From an uncultured Sphingomonas sp. (GTDB lineage: Bacteria; Pseudomonadota; Alphaproteobacteria; Sphingomonadales; Sphingomonadaceae), in contig NZ_CAJYVU010000175.1 of NCBI RefSeq assembly GCF_913778135.1, positions 1 through 64,000 of the forward strand: a DNA stretch of 64,000 bases. The letters run 5' to 3'. The notes below the pieces were generated by a model. It ran no database searches. It worked only from the letters and a program-made list of their open reading frames with translations, and had not been told where the DNA came from. Positions within the stretch are counted from its first letter, which is position 1; each line of letters starts with the position of its first letter. Shown here piece after piece: positions 45,152 to 55,104 of the stretch. The translations under genes and the position numbers were made by a program.

Positions 45152-45238
45152 CACGCATCCTCTTCGCAGCCCAGCCTAGCTCAACGTCAGGGCAGGCTGA
45201 ACCGCTTTTCAACCGCTCCCATATAGGTTTCCGATCGC

Positions 45239-45256
45239 AACTCGCATGTGCGAGTT
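45239..45256. promoter_or_regulatory. Inverted repeat AACTCGCA-TG-TGCGAGTT between hxlR and the exported protein gene
   Basis: A perfect 8-bp inverted repeat with a 2-base spacer lies in the divergent region. HxlR-type regulators commonly bind AACT...AGTT-like repeats near their own genes, so this is a good candidate operator. No T run follows. Confidence 0.45.
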
Positions 45257-45323
45257 TCTTCTTGAAACCGTTCTTTGAAGACAATAGGTAGCGATTCGCA
45301 ACTTCTTTCAACGGAGCCTCCCC

Positions 45324-45659
45324 ATGATCCGTCGCATCGCTTCCGCCCTCATCGCGACCGCCGCCATCATCGGCGCAACCGGCGTGCAGGCACAGGTACC
45401 GGGCTATTATGTCGCCACCCCAGTGGCGAAGGTCGCGAAGACCCGCCTGATCACGCGATCGACCCTGTGGTCGCAGCAGAACGGCGCGTTCGTCGCGTTG
45501 CGCGCACCCGAGCGCGACACGGTACTGTGCCAACTGGTCGCCCGCGATGTCGGCGGATTGTCGTCGTTCGTCGTCGGCGGCAAGGCCTATGATGCCGCGC
45601 AGCTCGACAAGTGCAACGGCAAGGCGGGCCTGGCCGCGCAGAGCGTCGCCGCCAACTGA
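45324..45659 (+). CDS. Small exported protein, CC_3452 family
   Basis: This 111-residue protein has a signal peptide ending near VQAQV and a mature region with YYVATPVAKVAKTRLITRSTLW, RDTVLCQLVARDVGGLSSFVVGG and DAAQLDKCN. The pattern matches a widespread exported family of sphingomonads and Caulobacter of unknown function, with two conserved Cys that may pair. ATG at 45324 follows CAACGGAG. A strong terminator follows. It is divergent from the HxlR regulator, which may control it. Confidence 0.82.
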   Translation: MIRRIASALIATAAIIGATGVQAQVPGYYVATPVAKVAKTRLITRSTLWSQQNGAFVALRAPERDTVLCQLVARDVGGLSSFVVGGKAYDAAQLDKCNGKAGLAAQSVAAN

Positions 45660-45707
45660 TCGACACCCTTTAAGCCATCGCGGCGCCCTCTCCAGCCGCG
45701 AGATCGT

Positions 45708-45746
45708 GAGCCCTGGTCGCAACTCCCGCGACCGGGGCTCTTTTTT
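45708..45746 (+). terminator. Rho-independent terminator after the CC_3452-family gene
   Basis: A 13-bp stem (GAGCCCTGGTCGC / GCGACCGGGGCTC, one T-G pair) with a 7-base loop is followed by six T. It lies 48 bases after the stop. Confidence 0.9.
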
Positions 45747-45815
45747 GCGCGCTCGATCAGCCAGAGCGAAGCAATTGTGTTGCAAAGCAGCAGCCAATCA
45801 CCCCATCGTAGCATT

Positions 45816-47930
45816 GTGCTCAGACAGTACGAACTGGTCGACCGGGTGCTCGACTACGACCCCGACGCCAACGAGGCGATGCTCAACCGCGCCTATGTCT
45901 TCTCGGTCAACGCGCACGGAACGCAGAAGCGCGCCAACGGCGACCCGTATTTCAGCCACCCGATCGAGGTGGCGGGCATCCTGACCGAGCTGCACCTCGA
46001 CGATGAGACGATCGCGACCGCGATCCTCCACGACACGGTCGAGGACACGGTCGCGACGCCGGAAGAGATCGAGCGCATCTTCGGCGGCAACGTCGCGCGG
46101 CTGGTCGATGGCGTGACCAAGCTGTCGAAGATCGAGGCGCAGACCGAGAGTGAGCGCGCGGCGGAGAACCTGCGCAAGTTTCTGCTCGCCATGTCCGGCG
46201 ACATCCGCGTGCTGCTGGTGAAGCTCGCCGACCGGCTCCACAACATGCGCACGCTGCACTTCATTGCCAAGCCCGAGAAGCGCCGCCGCATCGCCAAGGA
46301 GACGATGGACATCTACGCCCCGCTCGCCGAGCGGATCGGGATGTACGAGTTCATGAAGGAGATGCAGACGCTCGCCTTCCAGCAACTCGAACCGGAAGCC
46401 TACGAGTCGATCACCAAGCGGCTCGCGCTCCTCAACGAGGGCGGCGGCGACCGGATCGCCAAGATTGGCTCGGGCCTCCACCTGCTGCTCGCGCGCAAGG
46501 GGATCGAGGGCGAGGTGTCGGGGCGACAGAAGCACCCGTACAGCATCTGGCGCAAGATGCAGGAGCGCCACATCAGCTTCGAGCAATTGTCGGACATCAT
46601 GGCGTTCCGCGTCATCGTGCCGACGGTCGAGGATTGCTACAAGGCGCTGGGCATCATCCACGGGCGCTGGCCAATGGTGCCGGGACGCTTCAAGGACTTC
46701 ATCTCGACCCCCAAGCGCAATGGCTACCGCTCGCTCCACACCAGTGTGATCCACGCCGAGAACCGTCGCATCGAGATCCAGATTCGCACCGAAGAGATGC
46801 ATGCCGAGGCCGAATACGGCCTCGCCGCGCATTGGGCATACAAACAGGCGGGCGACCATGCCGCCCCCGCCGGACCCGACAATCGCCCGAGCTGGATCGC
46901 CGATCTGGTCGAGATTTTGGACAATGCGGAGACGCCCGAGGAACTGCTCGAGCACACGCGGATGGCGATGTATCAGGATCGCATCTTCGCTTTCACGCCC
47001 AAGGGCGAACTGATCCAGCTGCCCAAGGGCGCCACCCCGATCGACTTCGCCTATGCCGTCCACACCGATCTGGGCGATCAGGCGGTCGGTGCGAAGATCA
47101 ACGGCCGCGTTGTCCCGTTGCGCACTCCGATCGAGAACGGCGATCAGGTCCAGGTGCTGCGATCAAAGGCGCAGGAGCCGCAGGCGAACTGGCTGTCGTT
47201 CGCGATCACCGGAAAGGCGCTGGCCGCGATCCGCCGCCACCTGCGCATCACCGAGCGCGAGCAGTCGATCGCGCTCGGGCGCAAGCTGTTCGACGACATC
47301 GTCCACCGCTTGCCGGCAACCCTCGCCGCCGACGCGATGACCCACGCGCTCGCCCGGTTGAAGCTGCCCGACGAGGGCGCGCTGATGCAGGCGATCGCGC
47401 GCAAGACGCTGACCGACCAGCAGGTGATGGAGGCGCTGATGCCGGGTTCGGCGGGCGCCGATGTCGCGCACGCGCCGCAGTCGAGCGCGATTTCGATCGA
47501 AGGCCTGGCGCCCGGCGTGGCCTATGAGCTGGGCACCTGCTGTCACCCGGTGCCCGGCGACCGCATCGTCGGGTTGCGCCGCCCCGACGCGTCGATCGAG
47601 GTACACGCGATCGATTGCGCGACGCTCGCCGATCTGGCCGAGCGGTCGGAGGAGGAGACCGACTGGATCGACGTCAAATGGGGCAACAAGACCGAGGGTG
47701 CGACCGCGCGCATCTCGGTCGAGGTCAAGAACGAGCCCGGCACGCTCGGCAGCCTCGCCACCATCATCGGCCAGCACAAGGCAAACATCATCAACATCCG
47801 CCTCGACAGCCGCGACACGCAGTTCCACACCAACACGATCGACGTCGAGGTGCATGACGCGCATCAGCTAATGCGCCTGCTCGCAGCACTTCGCGCCGCC
47901 GACATGGTGAACGCCGCCGAACGGGTATGA
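45816..47930 (+). CDS. rsh: Bifunctional (p)ppGpp synthetase/hydrolase (Rel/SpoT homologue)
   Basis: This is the stringent-response enzyme of about 704 residues. The hydrolase domain has YFSHPIEVAGIL and the HDxxED motif in AILHDTVEDT. The synthetase domain has GRFKDFISTPKRNGYRSLHTSV; the RxKD form, rather than ExDD, marks bifunctional enzymes. The TGS domain follows (IFAFTPKGELIQLPKGATPIDFAYAVH), then the Cys-bearing GTCCHPVPGD segment, and the C-terminal ACT domain (ISVEVKNEPGTLGSLATIIGQHKANI). GTG at 45816 (VLRQYELVDRVL) matches family starts, but no clear ribosome-binding site is seen; a GTG at 45777 is the alternative. Confidence 0.95.
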   Translation: MLRQYELVDRVLDYDPDANEAMLNRAYVFSVNAHGTQKRANGDPYFSHPIEVAGILTELHLDDETIATAILHDTVEDTVATPEEIERIFGGNVARLVDGVTKLSKIEAQTESERAAENLRKFLLAMSGDIRVLLVKLADRLHNMRTLHFIAKPEKRRRIAKETMDIYAPLAERIGMYEFMKEMQTLAFQQLEPEAYESITKRLALLNEGGGDRIAKIGSGLHLLLARKGIEGEVSGRQKHPYSIWRKMQERHISFEQLSDIMAFRVIVPTVEDCYKALGIIHGRWPMVPGRFKDFISTPKRNGYRSLHTSVIHAENRRIEIQIRTEEMHAEAEYGLAAHWAYKQAGDHAAPAGPDNRPSWIADLVEILDNAETPEELLEHTRMAMYQDRIFAFTPKGELIQLPKGATPIDFAYAVHTDLGDQAVGAKINGRVVPLRTPIENGDQVQVLRSKAQEPQANWLSFAITGKALAAIRRHLRITEREQSIALGRKLFDDIVHRLPATLAADAMTHALARLKLPDEGALMQAIARKTLTDQQVMEALMPGSAGADVAHAPQSSAISIEGLAPGVAYELGTCCHPVPGDRIVGLRRPDASIEVHAIDCATLADLAERSEEETDWIDVKWGNKTEGATARISVEVKNEPGTLGSLATIIGQHKANIINIRLDSRDTQFHTNTIDVEVHDAHQLMRLLAALRAADMVNAAERV

Positions 47931-48017
47931 GACGCGCATCAGGCAACGTGTCTTAGCCTCTTGCAACACCGGTGCGGACGATTAGGCTCACTCCCCTGAC
48001 CTTTTCTCGCGCACAGG

Positions 48018-49859
48018 ATGCACGCCATGGATCGCCGTTCTTTTCTCGCCGCCGGAACCGCGACCGCGGCGCTATCCGCGCTGCCCTTCTCGCGCGCGAT
48101 CGCGCAGACCGCCGGCGCGCCTGCGGCCGCCGCAGCCGCGCCGGGTGACGCGAGACTGACTGCCGCGTTCGACCGGGTGCTGGCGCAAACGGTTGCCAAC
48201 TCGCCCGAGTTCGCGACCTCGCTCGGGTTCGACAAGGGTGCGAACGCGCACCTGCGGCATGAACTGAGCGACAATGGTCCCGGCGCGCTCGCCAAGGACC
48301 TGGCGCTTGCCAAGCAGATGCGCGCCGAGGTCGCCGCGGTCGATCCGAACACACTGTCGCCGCAGGCGAAGATCGACCGTGAGGTCGTGCTCTACAACAT
48401 CGATTCGCAGATCGTCGGCCCGGAACGGTTCGGGCTCGGCTCGCCGCAGGGCCCCTATCCGATCACGCAGCAGGACGGCGTCTATTTCTCGCTGCCCGAC
48501 TTCCTCGCCTCGACCCACCCGGTGCAGACCGGCGACGATGCGGAGGCGTATCTCGATCGCCTGTCGCTGATGGATCGCCAGCTCGACGGCGAGAGCGCGG
48601 TGCAGCGCGAGCAGGCGGCCAAGGGCCGCATCGCGCCCGATTTCTCGATCGACCTGACGCTCGGGCAGATGGCGAAGCTGCGCGGAATGCCGGCCGGCGA
48701 GAATGGGCTGGTGCAATCGCTCGTCACGCGTGCGAAAGCGGCGAACCTGCCCGGCGACTGGCAGGCGCGCGCGACCAAGATCGTCGAGGCGCAGGTCTAT
48801 CCCGCGCTCGACCGGCAGATCACGCTGATGAAGCAGCTGCGCACCGGCGCGCGCTCGGCCGCGGGCGTGTGGGCGATCCCCGGCGGCGACGCGATCTACG
48901 CCGCCGCGCTGGCGCAGGCGACCACCACCACGCTGACGCCGGACGAGGTGCACCGCATGGGGCTGGAACAGGTCGCCGATCTGTCGGCGCAGCTGGATGC
49001 GATCCTGAAGGGTCAGGGCATGACGCAGGGCAGCGTCGGCGCGCGGCTGGATCAACTCAACAAATCGTCGGCGCAGCTCTTCCCGAACACCGACGCCGGG
49101 CGCACCGCGCTGCTCGCCAGTTTGAACGAGGGCGTGAAGTCGATGCAGGCGCGGCTGCCGCGCGTGTTCAGCAACCCGCCCAATGCGCCGCTCGAGATCA
49201 AGCGCGTCGATCCCTCGATCCAGGATGGTGCGCCGAACGGTTACTACTTCCGCGCGCCGCTCGATGGCTCGCGCCCGGCGATCTACTGGATCAACCTGAA
49301 GAGCGTCGGCGACTGGCCCAAGTATACGCTGCCGAGCCTGACCTATCACGAAGGCGTGCCGGGGCATCACCTGCAAATCTCGACCGCGCAGCGTGCCCCC
49401 ACGCACCCGTTGCGCAAGATCGCGTTCTTCAACGCCTATCTGGAGGGCTGGGCGCTCTACGCCGAACAACTGGCGGACGAGATCAGCGGCTACGCGACGC
49501 CGGTCGAGCGCGCGGGCTATCTGCAGAGCTTCCTGTTCCGCGCCGCGCGACTGGTCGCCGATACGGGCATCCATACCAAGCGCTGGACCCACGCGCAGGC
49601 GACCGATTACTTCGTCAACACGGTCGGCTTCGCGCGCGGGCGCTCGCAGCGCGAGGTCGAGCGTTACTGCGTCTCGCCCGGACAGGCATGCTCGTACAAG
49701 ATCGGCCACGCCGCGTGGCTGCGTGCGCGCGACAATGCCAAGCGGATCGCGGGCGCGAAGTTCGACATCAAGCATTTCCACGACGTGCTAGAATCAGGCG
49801 CGATGCCGCTGTCGATGCTGGAGCGGATCGTCGAGGAGCGCGCGCGCTCGGTCGCCTGA
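48018..49859 (+). CDS. DUF885 family exported protein (probable metallopeptidase-like)
   Basis: This exported protein has about 613 residues. It starts with a twin-arginine signal (MDRRSFLAAG) and a cleavage region near AIAQT. The conserved DUF885 motif LTYHEGVPGHHLQIS (an HExxxGHH pattern) resembles a zinc-binding gluzincin site, with a downstream Glu in AYLEGWALYAEQL as possible third ligand. The family is annotated as unknown function, often near peptidases. ATG at 48018 and 48027 are both possible. It is transcribed in the same direction as rsh and the following M48 protease. Confidence 0.88.
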   Translation: MHAMDRRSFLAAGTATAALSALPFSRAIAQTAGAPAAAAAAPGDARLTAAFDRVLAQTVANSPEFATSLGFDKGANAHLRHELSDNGPGALAKDLALAKQMRAEVAAVDPNTLSPQAKIDREVVLYNIDSQIVGPERFGLGSPQGPYPITQQDGVYFSLPDFLASTHPVQTGDDAEAYLDRLSLMDRQLDGESAVQREQAAKGRIAPDFSIDLTLGQMAKLRGMPAGENGLVQSLVTRAKAANLPGDWQARATKIVEAQVYPALDRQITLMKQLRTGARSAAGVWAIPGGDAIYAAALAQATTTTLTPDEVHRMGLEQVADLSAQLDAILKGQGMTQGSVGARLDQLNKSSAQLFPNTDAGRTALLASLNEGVKSMQARLPRVFSNPPNAPLEIKRVDPSIQDGAPNGYYFRAPLDGSRPAIYWINLKSVGDWPKYTLPSLTYHEGVPGHHLQISTAQRAPTHPLRKIAFFNAYLEGWALYAEQLADEISGYATPVERAGYLQSFLFRAARLVADTGIHTKRWTHAQATDYFVNTVGFARGRSQREVERYCVSPGQACSYKIGHAAWLRARDNAKRIAGAKFDIKHFHDVLESGAMPLSMLERIVEERARSVA

Positions 49860-49946
49860 TCGGTCATGGCGGGGCCGGGCTCACCCGTGCCCCGCTTGCA
49901 ACCCTCACCCCTCCTCCCGCATTGTGACCGGATCGGGAGGACCATC

Positions 49947-51395
49947 ATGCGTTATCTGTTCGCCGCCACCGCGCTCGCCGCGGGCACCATCGCCACGACC
50001 GCGACACCCGTCGTCGCCCAGTCCAGCGCTGTTCGGGCCATCTCCGCCAGCGACAAGGCGCAGGGGGCGCAAGCCAACCCGCAGCTGCTCGCCGAGTTCG
50101 GCGGCGCCTATGACGGTCCGCAGGCCGCCTATGTCGAGCAGGTCGGCAAGCGTGTCGCGGTGCAGTCGGGGCTGTCGAACGCGCAAGGCGACTTCACCGT
50201 CACCCTGCTCAACTCGCCGGTCGAGAATGCCTTCGCGATCCCCGGCGGCTATGTCTACGTCACGCGGCAGCTGATGGCGCTGATGAATTCGGAGGCCGAA
50301 CTCGCCTCTGTGATGGGCCACGAAGTCGGCCACGTTGCCGCGCGCCACTCGGCGGGGCGGAACCGTACCGCATCGATCGGCGGGCTGCTCGCGGGCGTCG
50401 TCGGCGCGGTCGCGGGCAACGGCGCGCTCGGGCAATTGGTCGGCCGCGGCGCGCAGCAGGCGGCGTCGCTGTACACGCTCAAATACGGCCGTGACCAGGA
50501 ATATGCCGCCGACGGGCTGGGGGTGAAGTACATCACCGCCGCAGGTTACGACCCCTACGCCGCCGCCGACATGCTCGCGCAGTTGAACGACGAGACGACC
50601 TTGCAGGCGCGCGTCGCCGGGCGCGACGCGAACGCGGTGCCGACCTGGGCATCGACGCACCCGAATGGCGTCGACCGCATCCGCCGCGCCCGCGCGCTGG
50701 CGCAGGCGACTGGGCGCACCGAGCCGCCGGCGCAGCAGGACACCGCCTTCCTACGCCGGCTCGACGGGCTGCGCTACGACGACGACCCCGCGCAGGGCGT
50801 GATCGACGGGCAGACGTTCCGCCACCCGGCCCTGCGCATCCGCTTCACGGCGCCCGCGGGCTATCAGATCAACAACGGCACCGATGCGGTGACCGTATCG
50901 GGCAGCAGCGGTCAGGCGCAGTTCCGTACCGCCGCGGCGACCAACGACTTGCCCGGCTTCATCGCGCAGCGCTTTTCCAGCCTCGGCGCTTCCGCCAGTG
51001 GCGAGGTTCGCACCGGACGCACCAACGGCATCAACTACGCCTGGTCGACCGTCGGCGCGTCGGCGAACGGCCGCGCCGTCGACGCGACGATCGTAGCCTA
51101 TGCCTTCCCGAGTGCCACCTACGATTTCACGCTCGTTACCCTGCGCGGGTCTGGTATCGGCGCCTTTGCACCGCTCGTCGAAAGTCTCGCGCCATTGAGC
51201 GCGACCGAGGCCGCGGCCATCAAGGGCAAGCGCATCCGCATCGCGACCGTCAAGGCCGGCGACACGGTCGATAGCCTCGCACGGCAAATGGCGTACCCGA
51301 ACTACCAGCGCGAGCGATTTCTGACGCTCAACGGCCTTGGCGACGACGCGCGCCTCACGCCCGGCATGCTGGTGAAGCTGGTGGTCGCTGGCTGA
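49947..51395 (+). CDS. M48-family metalloprotease with C-terminal LysM-like domain
   Basis: This exported zinc protease of 482 residues is probably a periplasmic quality-control enzyme (BepA/LoiP type). The signal peptide ends near VVAQS. ASVMGHEVGHVAARHS carries the HExxH zinc site (H125, E126, H129), and RDQEYAADGLGVKYI supplies the third ligand. The C-terminal end (ATVKAGDTVDSLARQM ... LNGL ... LTPGMLVKLV) is a LysM-like module that may bind peptidoglycan. ATG at 49947 follows GGGAGG; the longer frame upstream is excluded. Confidence 0.92.
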   Translation: MRYLFAATALAAGTIATTATPVVAQSSAVRAISASDKAQGAQANPQLLAEFGGAYDGPQAAYVEQVGKRVAVQSGLSNAQGDFTVTLLNSPVENAFAIPGGYVYVTRQLMALMNSEAELASVMGHEVGHVAARHSAGRNRTASIGGLLAGVVGAVAGNGALGQLVGRGAQQAASLYTLKYGRDQEYAADGLGVKYITAAGYDPYAAADMLAQLNDETTLQARVAGRDANAVPTWASTHPNGVDRIRRARALAQATGRTEPPAQQDTAFLRRLDGLRYDDDPAQGVIDGQTFRHPALRIRFTAPAGYQINNGTDAVTVSGSSGQAQFRTAAATNDLPGFIAQRFSSLGASASGEVRTGRTNGINYAWSTVGASANGRAVDATIVAYAFPSATYDFTLVTLRGSGIGAFAPLVESLAPLSATEAAAIKGKRIRIATVKAGDTVDSLARQMAYPNYQRERFLTLNGLGDDARLTPGMLVKLVVAG

Positions 51396-51424
51396 TCCGC
51401 GGCGTTAGCTGCTGTCCGGCGAAC

Positions 51425-51460
51425 GGCGCGCGGGGCGGGGCAAGCCGCACGCGCGCCTTT
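51425..51460 (+). terminator. Possible terminator after the M48 protease gene
   Basis: A perfect 8-bp stem (GGCGCGCG / CGCGCGCC) with a 17-base loop is followed by only three T. It is a weak candidate. Confidence 0.45.
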
Positions 51461-51494
51461 GCGTTCGTAGCAACGGTGCTTTACCCGAGCGACC

Positions 51495-52541
51495 ATGTCC
51501 CGCCCCCTCGCAAACCACGCCGTCGCCCGCCGCCCCGCCATCTCGGTCGTCATCCCGTGCTACAACGAAGAGGCGACGCTGCCGCTGCTCCACGCGCGCG
51601 TGTCTGCGGCGGTGCGCGGCGTCGTCGGCGATGACCACGAGATTGTGCTAATCAACGACGGATCGCGCGACGGCAGCTGGGCGGCGATGCAGCGGCTGGC
51701 GACTGAGGATTCGCACGTCGTCGCGGTCAATTTGTCGCGCAATCACGGGCACCAACTGGCACTGACCGCGGGGCTCGACCTATGTTCGGGCCAGTATATC
51801 CTCATCATTGATGCTGACCTGCAGGACCCACCCGAGCTGCTCGGCGACATGTGCGAGGCGATGGCGCGCGAGGGCGCGGACGTGGTCTACGCGGTACGCC
51901 GCAAGCGGCAGGGCGAGACGTTGTTCAAGAAGGCGACCGCCGCCGCCTTCTACCGCGTGCTCGACCGCGTTACCGACACGCCGATCCCGCTCGACACCGG
52001 TGACTTCCGCCTGATGACCAGACGTGCGCTCGACGCGCTGCTGTCGCTGCCCGAACAGGCGCGCTTCATCCGCGGCATGGTCGCGTGGGTCGGCTTCCGC
52101 CAGGTGCCCTTCCCCTACGACCGGGCCGAGCGACACGCGGGCGAGACCAATTACCCGCTCGGCAAGATGGTACGGCTCGCGCTCGACGCGGTGACCGGCT
52201 TCTCGACCGCGCCGCTTCGCTGGGCGAGCCATTTGTCGGTGGTGCTGGCGGGTGTGTCGCTGCTGCTCTTGTTCTACATCGCCTGGGGATATTTCGCGGG
52301 CGACCGGGTGCAGGGCTGGACCTCGACCATGCTCGTCGTCGTCGTGCTGAGCTCAATCCAGATGTTCGTGCTCGGCATGATCGGCGAGTATTTGGGGCGG
52401 CTCTACATCGAGGCGAAGCGGCGCCCGCTCTACCTCGTCGCCGACATCGCCGGACCGGTACACGGCCGCGCGACCCTGGGGTTCCAGGCGGAGGCGACGA
52501 TCGTCCCGGCGGAGCAGGTCGCAGGCGAATGCGTCGCATAA
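51495..52541 (+). CDS. Family 2 glycosyltransferase, polyprenyl-phosphate sugar transferase type
   Basis: This 348-residue membrane protein has a GT-A catalytic domain (about 13-240). SVVIPCYNEEATL and LINDGSRDGSW bind the nucleotide sugar, NLSRNHGHQLALTAGLD and IIDADLQDPPELL hold the DxD-like Asp motif, and RRKRQGETLFKK follows. Two C-terminal helices (about 248-270 and 281-308) then IGEYLGRLYIEAKRRPLYLV fit GtrB/DPM1-like enzymes, which load a sugar onto a lipid carrier. The acceptor pathway is not evident from the neighbours. The ATG at 51495 has a weak ribosome-binding site. Confidence 0.9.
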   Translation: MSRPLANHAVARRPAISVVIPCYNEEATLPLLHARVSAAVRGVVGDDHEIVLINDGSRDGSWAAMQRLATEDSHVVAVNLSRNHGHQLALTAGLDLCSGQYILIIDADLQDPPELLGDMCEAMAREGADVVYAVRRKRQGETLFKKATAAAFYRVLDRVTDTPIPLDTGDFRLMTRRALDALLSLPEQARFIRGMVAWVGFRQVPFPYDRAERHAGETNYPLGKMVRLALDAVTGFSTAPLRWASHLSVVLAGVSLLLLFYIAWGYFAGDRVQGWTSTMLVVVVLSSIQMFVLGMIGEYLGRLYIEAKRRPLYLVADIAGPVHGRATLGFQAEATIVPAEQVAGECVA

Positions 52542-52620
52542 GTGAAACCGCGTCCGGCGCACCGACACGCTTTCCCTTTGTGTTGCCGTCAACCTTGACC
52601 TAGATCACCCGGCGCACCGC

Positions 52621-55104
52621 TTGGGGACTGGATTGGCGACACAACCCGCCTTGTTCGACGCCGGCACCCACGCGCGCCGCTGGGTCGGCGATTATTGCGC
52701 GAATACGGGCGGCGCCGACGTGCTGTGCGGCTCGGGCGATCTCGCCTGGACCGCGATGCTGGAGGAGCTCGCCGCGGTTGCGGGCGACAATCTCGGCCAC
52801 GCGCGCGAGCGGGTGCAGCGCCATTCGGTCGACATCGGCACCGGTTTCCGCGTCATCGGCGAGGCGAACGAGCGGCCGTGGCCCTTGTCTCCGGTGCCAA
52901 TGCTGATCGACAGCGACGAATGGCAGCATATCGAGCGCGGCGTCGTCCAGCGCGCCGAACTGCTGGAGCAGATCTTGAGCGACCTCTACGGTCCCGGCAA
53001 TCTCGTATCGCGCGGGCACCTGCCCGCCGCGCTGGTGACGGGCAGCCCGCACTTCACGCGGCCGCTGGTGGGGCTCGCGCCACCCGGCGGTCATCACCTG
53101 CATTTCATTGCGGTCGAGCTGGGGCGCGGTCCATCGGGCGAGTGGCGCGTGCTCGCCGACCATCTGCGTATGCCGACGGGGGCGGGCTATGCGCTGGAGA
53201 ACCGGCTGGCGGTCAGCCGCACGCTAGGCGGGTTGCAGGCGCGGCTGAACGTGCGCCGTCATGCCCCCTTCTTTGCGGCATTTCGCGACGGCCTCGCCGC
53301 CGCCTGCCGGCGCAGCGATCCGCGCATTGGGCTGCTGACCCCCGGACGCTACAACACCAGCTATCCCGAGCAGGCACATCTCGCGCGCTATCTGGGGCTG
53401 CTGCTGGTCGAGGGCGACGACCTCGCCGCGCTGGAGGACAAGGTCTATGTCCGGACGATTGCGGGGCTGAAGCGGATCGATGCGCTGTGGCGACGGGTTG
53501 ACCCGCGGTTGTTAGACCCGCTCGCGTTCGACAGCCACTCTCGGATCGGCGTGCCCGGACTGATCGACGCTTACGCGGCCGGGAACGTCGTGCTCGCCAA
53601 CGCGCCCGGCGCGGGCGTGCTGGAGAGTGCGGCGATCGGCGCGTTCCTGCCGCAGCTGTGCACCCGCCTGACCGGGGACGAGCTTCACCTGCCGCAGATC
53701 GCGACCTGGTGGTGCGGCCAGCCGTCCGAGTGCGCGCACGTCGCGGAGGAGCATCGCTCGATGCTGCTGTCCTCCGCCTTCGGCAGCGCGACGCTCGGCC
53801 TGCCGGGCGAGCGCGCGGTGGCGGGCAGCGACATGGACGATGCGGCACGCACGCGCTTCCTCGTCGACCTCGACCGTCGTCCGCAGGATTATGTCGGCCA
53901 GGAGGTCGTGCGGCTGTCGACCATGCCCGTCGTCATCGGCGACGCGCTGATGCCGCGGCCGTTCACGTTGCGCGTTTTCGCCGCGCGCGATGGCGAAGGT
54001 CGCTGGCAGGTGCTGCCCGGCGGCTTCGCGCGGATCGGCGAACACGCCGACAACCGCGCCGCAGTGATGGGCGAAGGCATGTGGTCGGCCGACGTCTGCG
54101 TCCACGGTGAGGAGCCGGTGCCATCGCTATCGCTGCTGCCAGCGATCGATGCGCAGCAGATCCGGCGCAATCCCGGCACGCTGCCCAGCCGCGTCGCCGA
54201 TAATTTCTTCTGGCTCGGCCGCTATCTGGAACGCGGCGAAGCGCTGTTGACCGCGATCCGCGTCATGCTGGGTAATTCGATCGACGCCGATGCCGGCGCG
54301 GCGCTTGGCCTCGACTCGGTAGCGCGGCTGGTATCCGAGATCGTGTCGAGCGGAGCCGCCCCTGCCCCGCCGTCGCTGCGCCGCGCCGACCTGACGCAGT
54401 TTGCGCGCACCGCGATGGAGGCGCCCGAGTGGCAATCGGTGCGCACGATCAACGGCCACACCAACCGGATCGCCGGCGGCTGCCGCGACCGGCTGTCGGC
54501 CGACATGGTGCGGCTGCTCGACGCACCGTTTCCGACCCATCGTGGAATGCTCGACCGCGCGGGCTCGCTCCAGCGCCGCTACGCCGCGATCGCGGGGCTG
54601 TCGGCCGAGCATATGGGGCGCACCGGGTCATGGCGGTTCCACGATCTGGGCCGCCGGATCGAACGCGCCGGCGCGATCGTGCGCGCGGCACGCGCGTTCG
54701 GCATGGTCGGCGGCAGCCAGGATGACGTGTCGACGCTGCTCGACCTCGCAAACAGCCAGATCAGCTATCGTCAGCGCTACCTGACCGGAGTCGCGCGCGT
54801 GCCCGCGATTGACCTCGTGCTCCTCGACCCGAGCAATCCGCGCGCACTGGCGTTCCAGGTCGAGGCGATCGGGGAGCATCTGTCGGCGCTGCCCGTGCTG
54901 GGCGACGACGGCATGGCCGAGCCGCAGCAGGTCGAAGCGACCGAATTGAAGGCGCTGGTCGCGACCGCGCGTGCCGCGACGATCGACGCCGATCTGCTGA
55001 GCGAGGTCGAGCGGCGGCTGGCGCGCATCTCGGACGCGGTCGCGCGGCGATATTTCCTGCAAGGTGCGGAGCCGCTACGCGCCAGCGGGCTGACGCTGGC
55101 GTGA
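52621..55104 (+). CDS. Circularly permuted ATP-grasp/alpha-E domain fusion protein
   Basis: This 827-residue cytoplasmic protein fuses a circularly permuted type-2 ATP-grasp domain (about 60-500; for example RVIGEANERPWPLSPVPMLID, GPGNLVSRGHLP, LLTPGRYNTSYPEQAHLARYLG) to an alpha-E helical domain (about 515-820; VADNFFWLGRYLERGEALLTAIRVML). In many bacteria these are two adjacent genes. They commonly sit with a transglutaminase-like gene, as here, and may form or modify a peptide bond; the product is unknown. It starts with TTG (52621, or 52633 after GGGGACTGG). Its stop overlaps the GTG of the next gene. Confidence 0.85.
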   Translation: MGTGLATQPALFDAGTHARRWVGDYCANTGGADVLCGSGDLAWTAMLEELAAVAGDNLGHARERVQRHSVDIGTGFRVIGEANERPWPLSPVPMLIDSDEWQHIERGVVQRAELLEQILSDLYGPGNLVSRGHLPAALVTGSPHFTRPLVGLAPPGGHHLHFIAVELGRGPSGEWRVLADHLRMPTGAGYALENRLAVSRTLGGLQARLNVRRHAPFFAAFRDGLAAACRRSDPRIGLLTPGRYNTSYPEQAHLARYLGLLLVEGDDLAALEDKVYVRTIAGLKRIDALWRRVDPRLLDPLAFDSHSRIGVPGLIDAYAAGNVVLANAPGAGVLESAAIGAFLPQLCTRLTGDELHLPQIATWWCGQPSECAHVAEEHRSMLLSSAFGSATLGLPGERAVAGSDMDDAARTRFLVDLDRRPQDYVGQEVVRLSTMPVVIGDALMPRPFTLRVFAARDGEGRWQVLPGGFARIGEHADNRAAVMGEGMWSADVCVHGEEPVPSLSLLPAIDAQQIRRNPGTLPSRVADNFFWLGRYLERGEALLTAIRVMLGNSIDADAGAALGLDSVARLVSEIVSSGAAPAPPSLRRADLTQFARTAMEAPEWQSVRTINGHTNRIAGGCRDRLSADMVRLLDAPFPTHRGMLDRAGSLQRRYAAIAGLSAEHMGRTGSWRFHDLGRRIERAGAIVRAARAFGMVGGSQDDVSTLLDLANSQISYRQRYLTGVARVPAIDLVLLDPSNPRALAFQVEAIGEHLSALPVLGDDGMAEPQQVEATELKALVATARAATIDADLLSEVERRLARISDAVARRYFLQGAEPLRASGLTLA

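Noticed and set aside
48072-49781. 569-residue minus-strand open frame opposite the DUF885 gene
   Set aside because: Antisense shadow with no family pattern.
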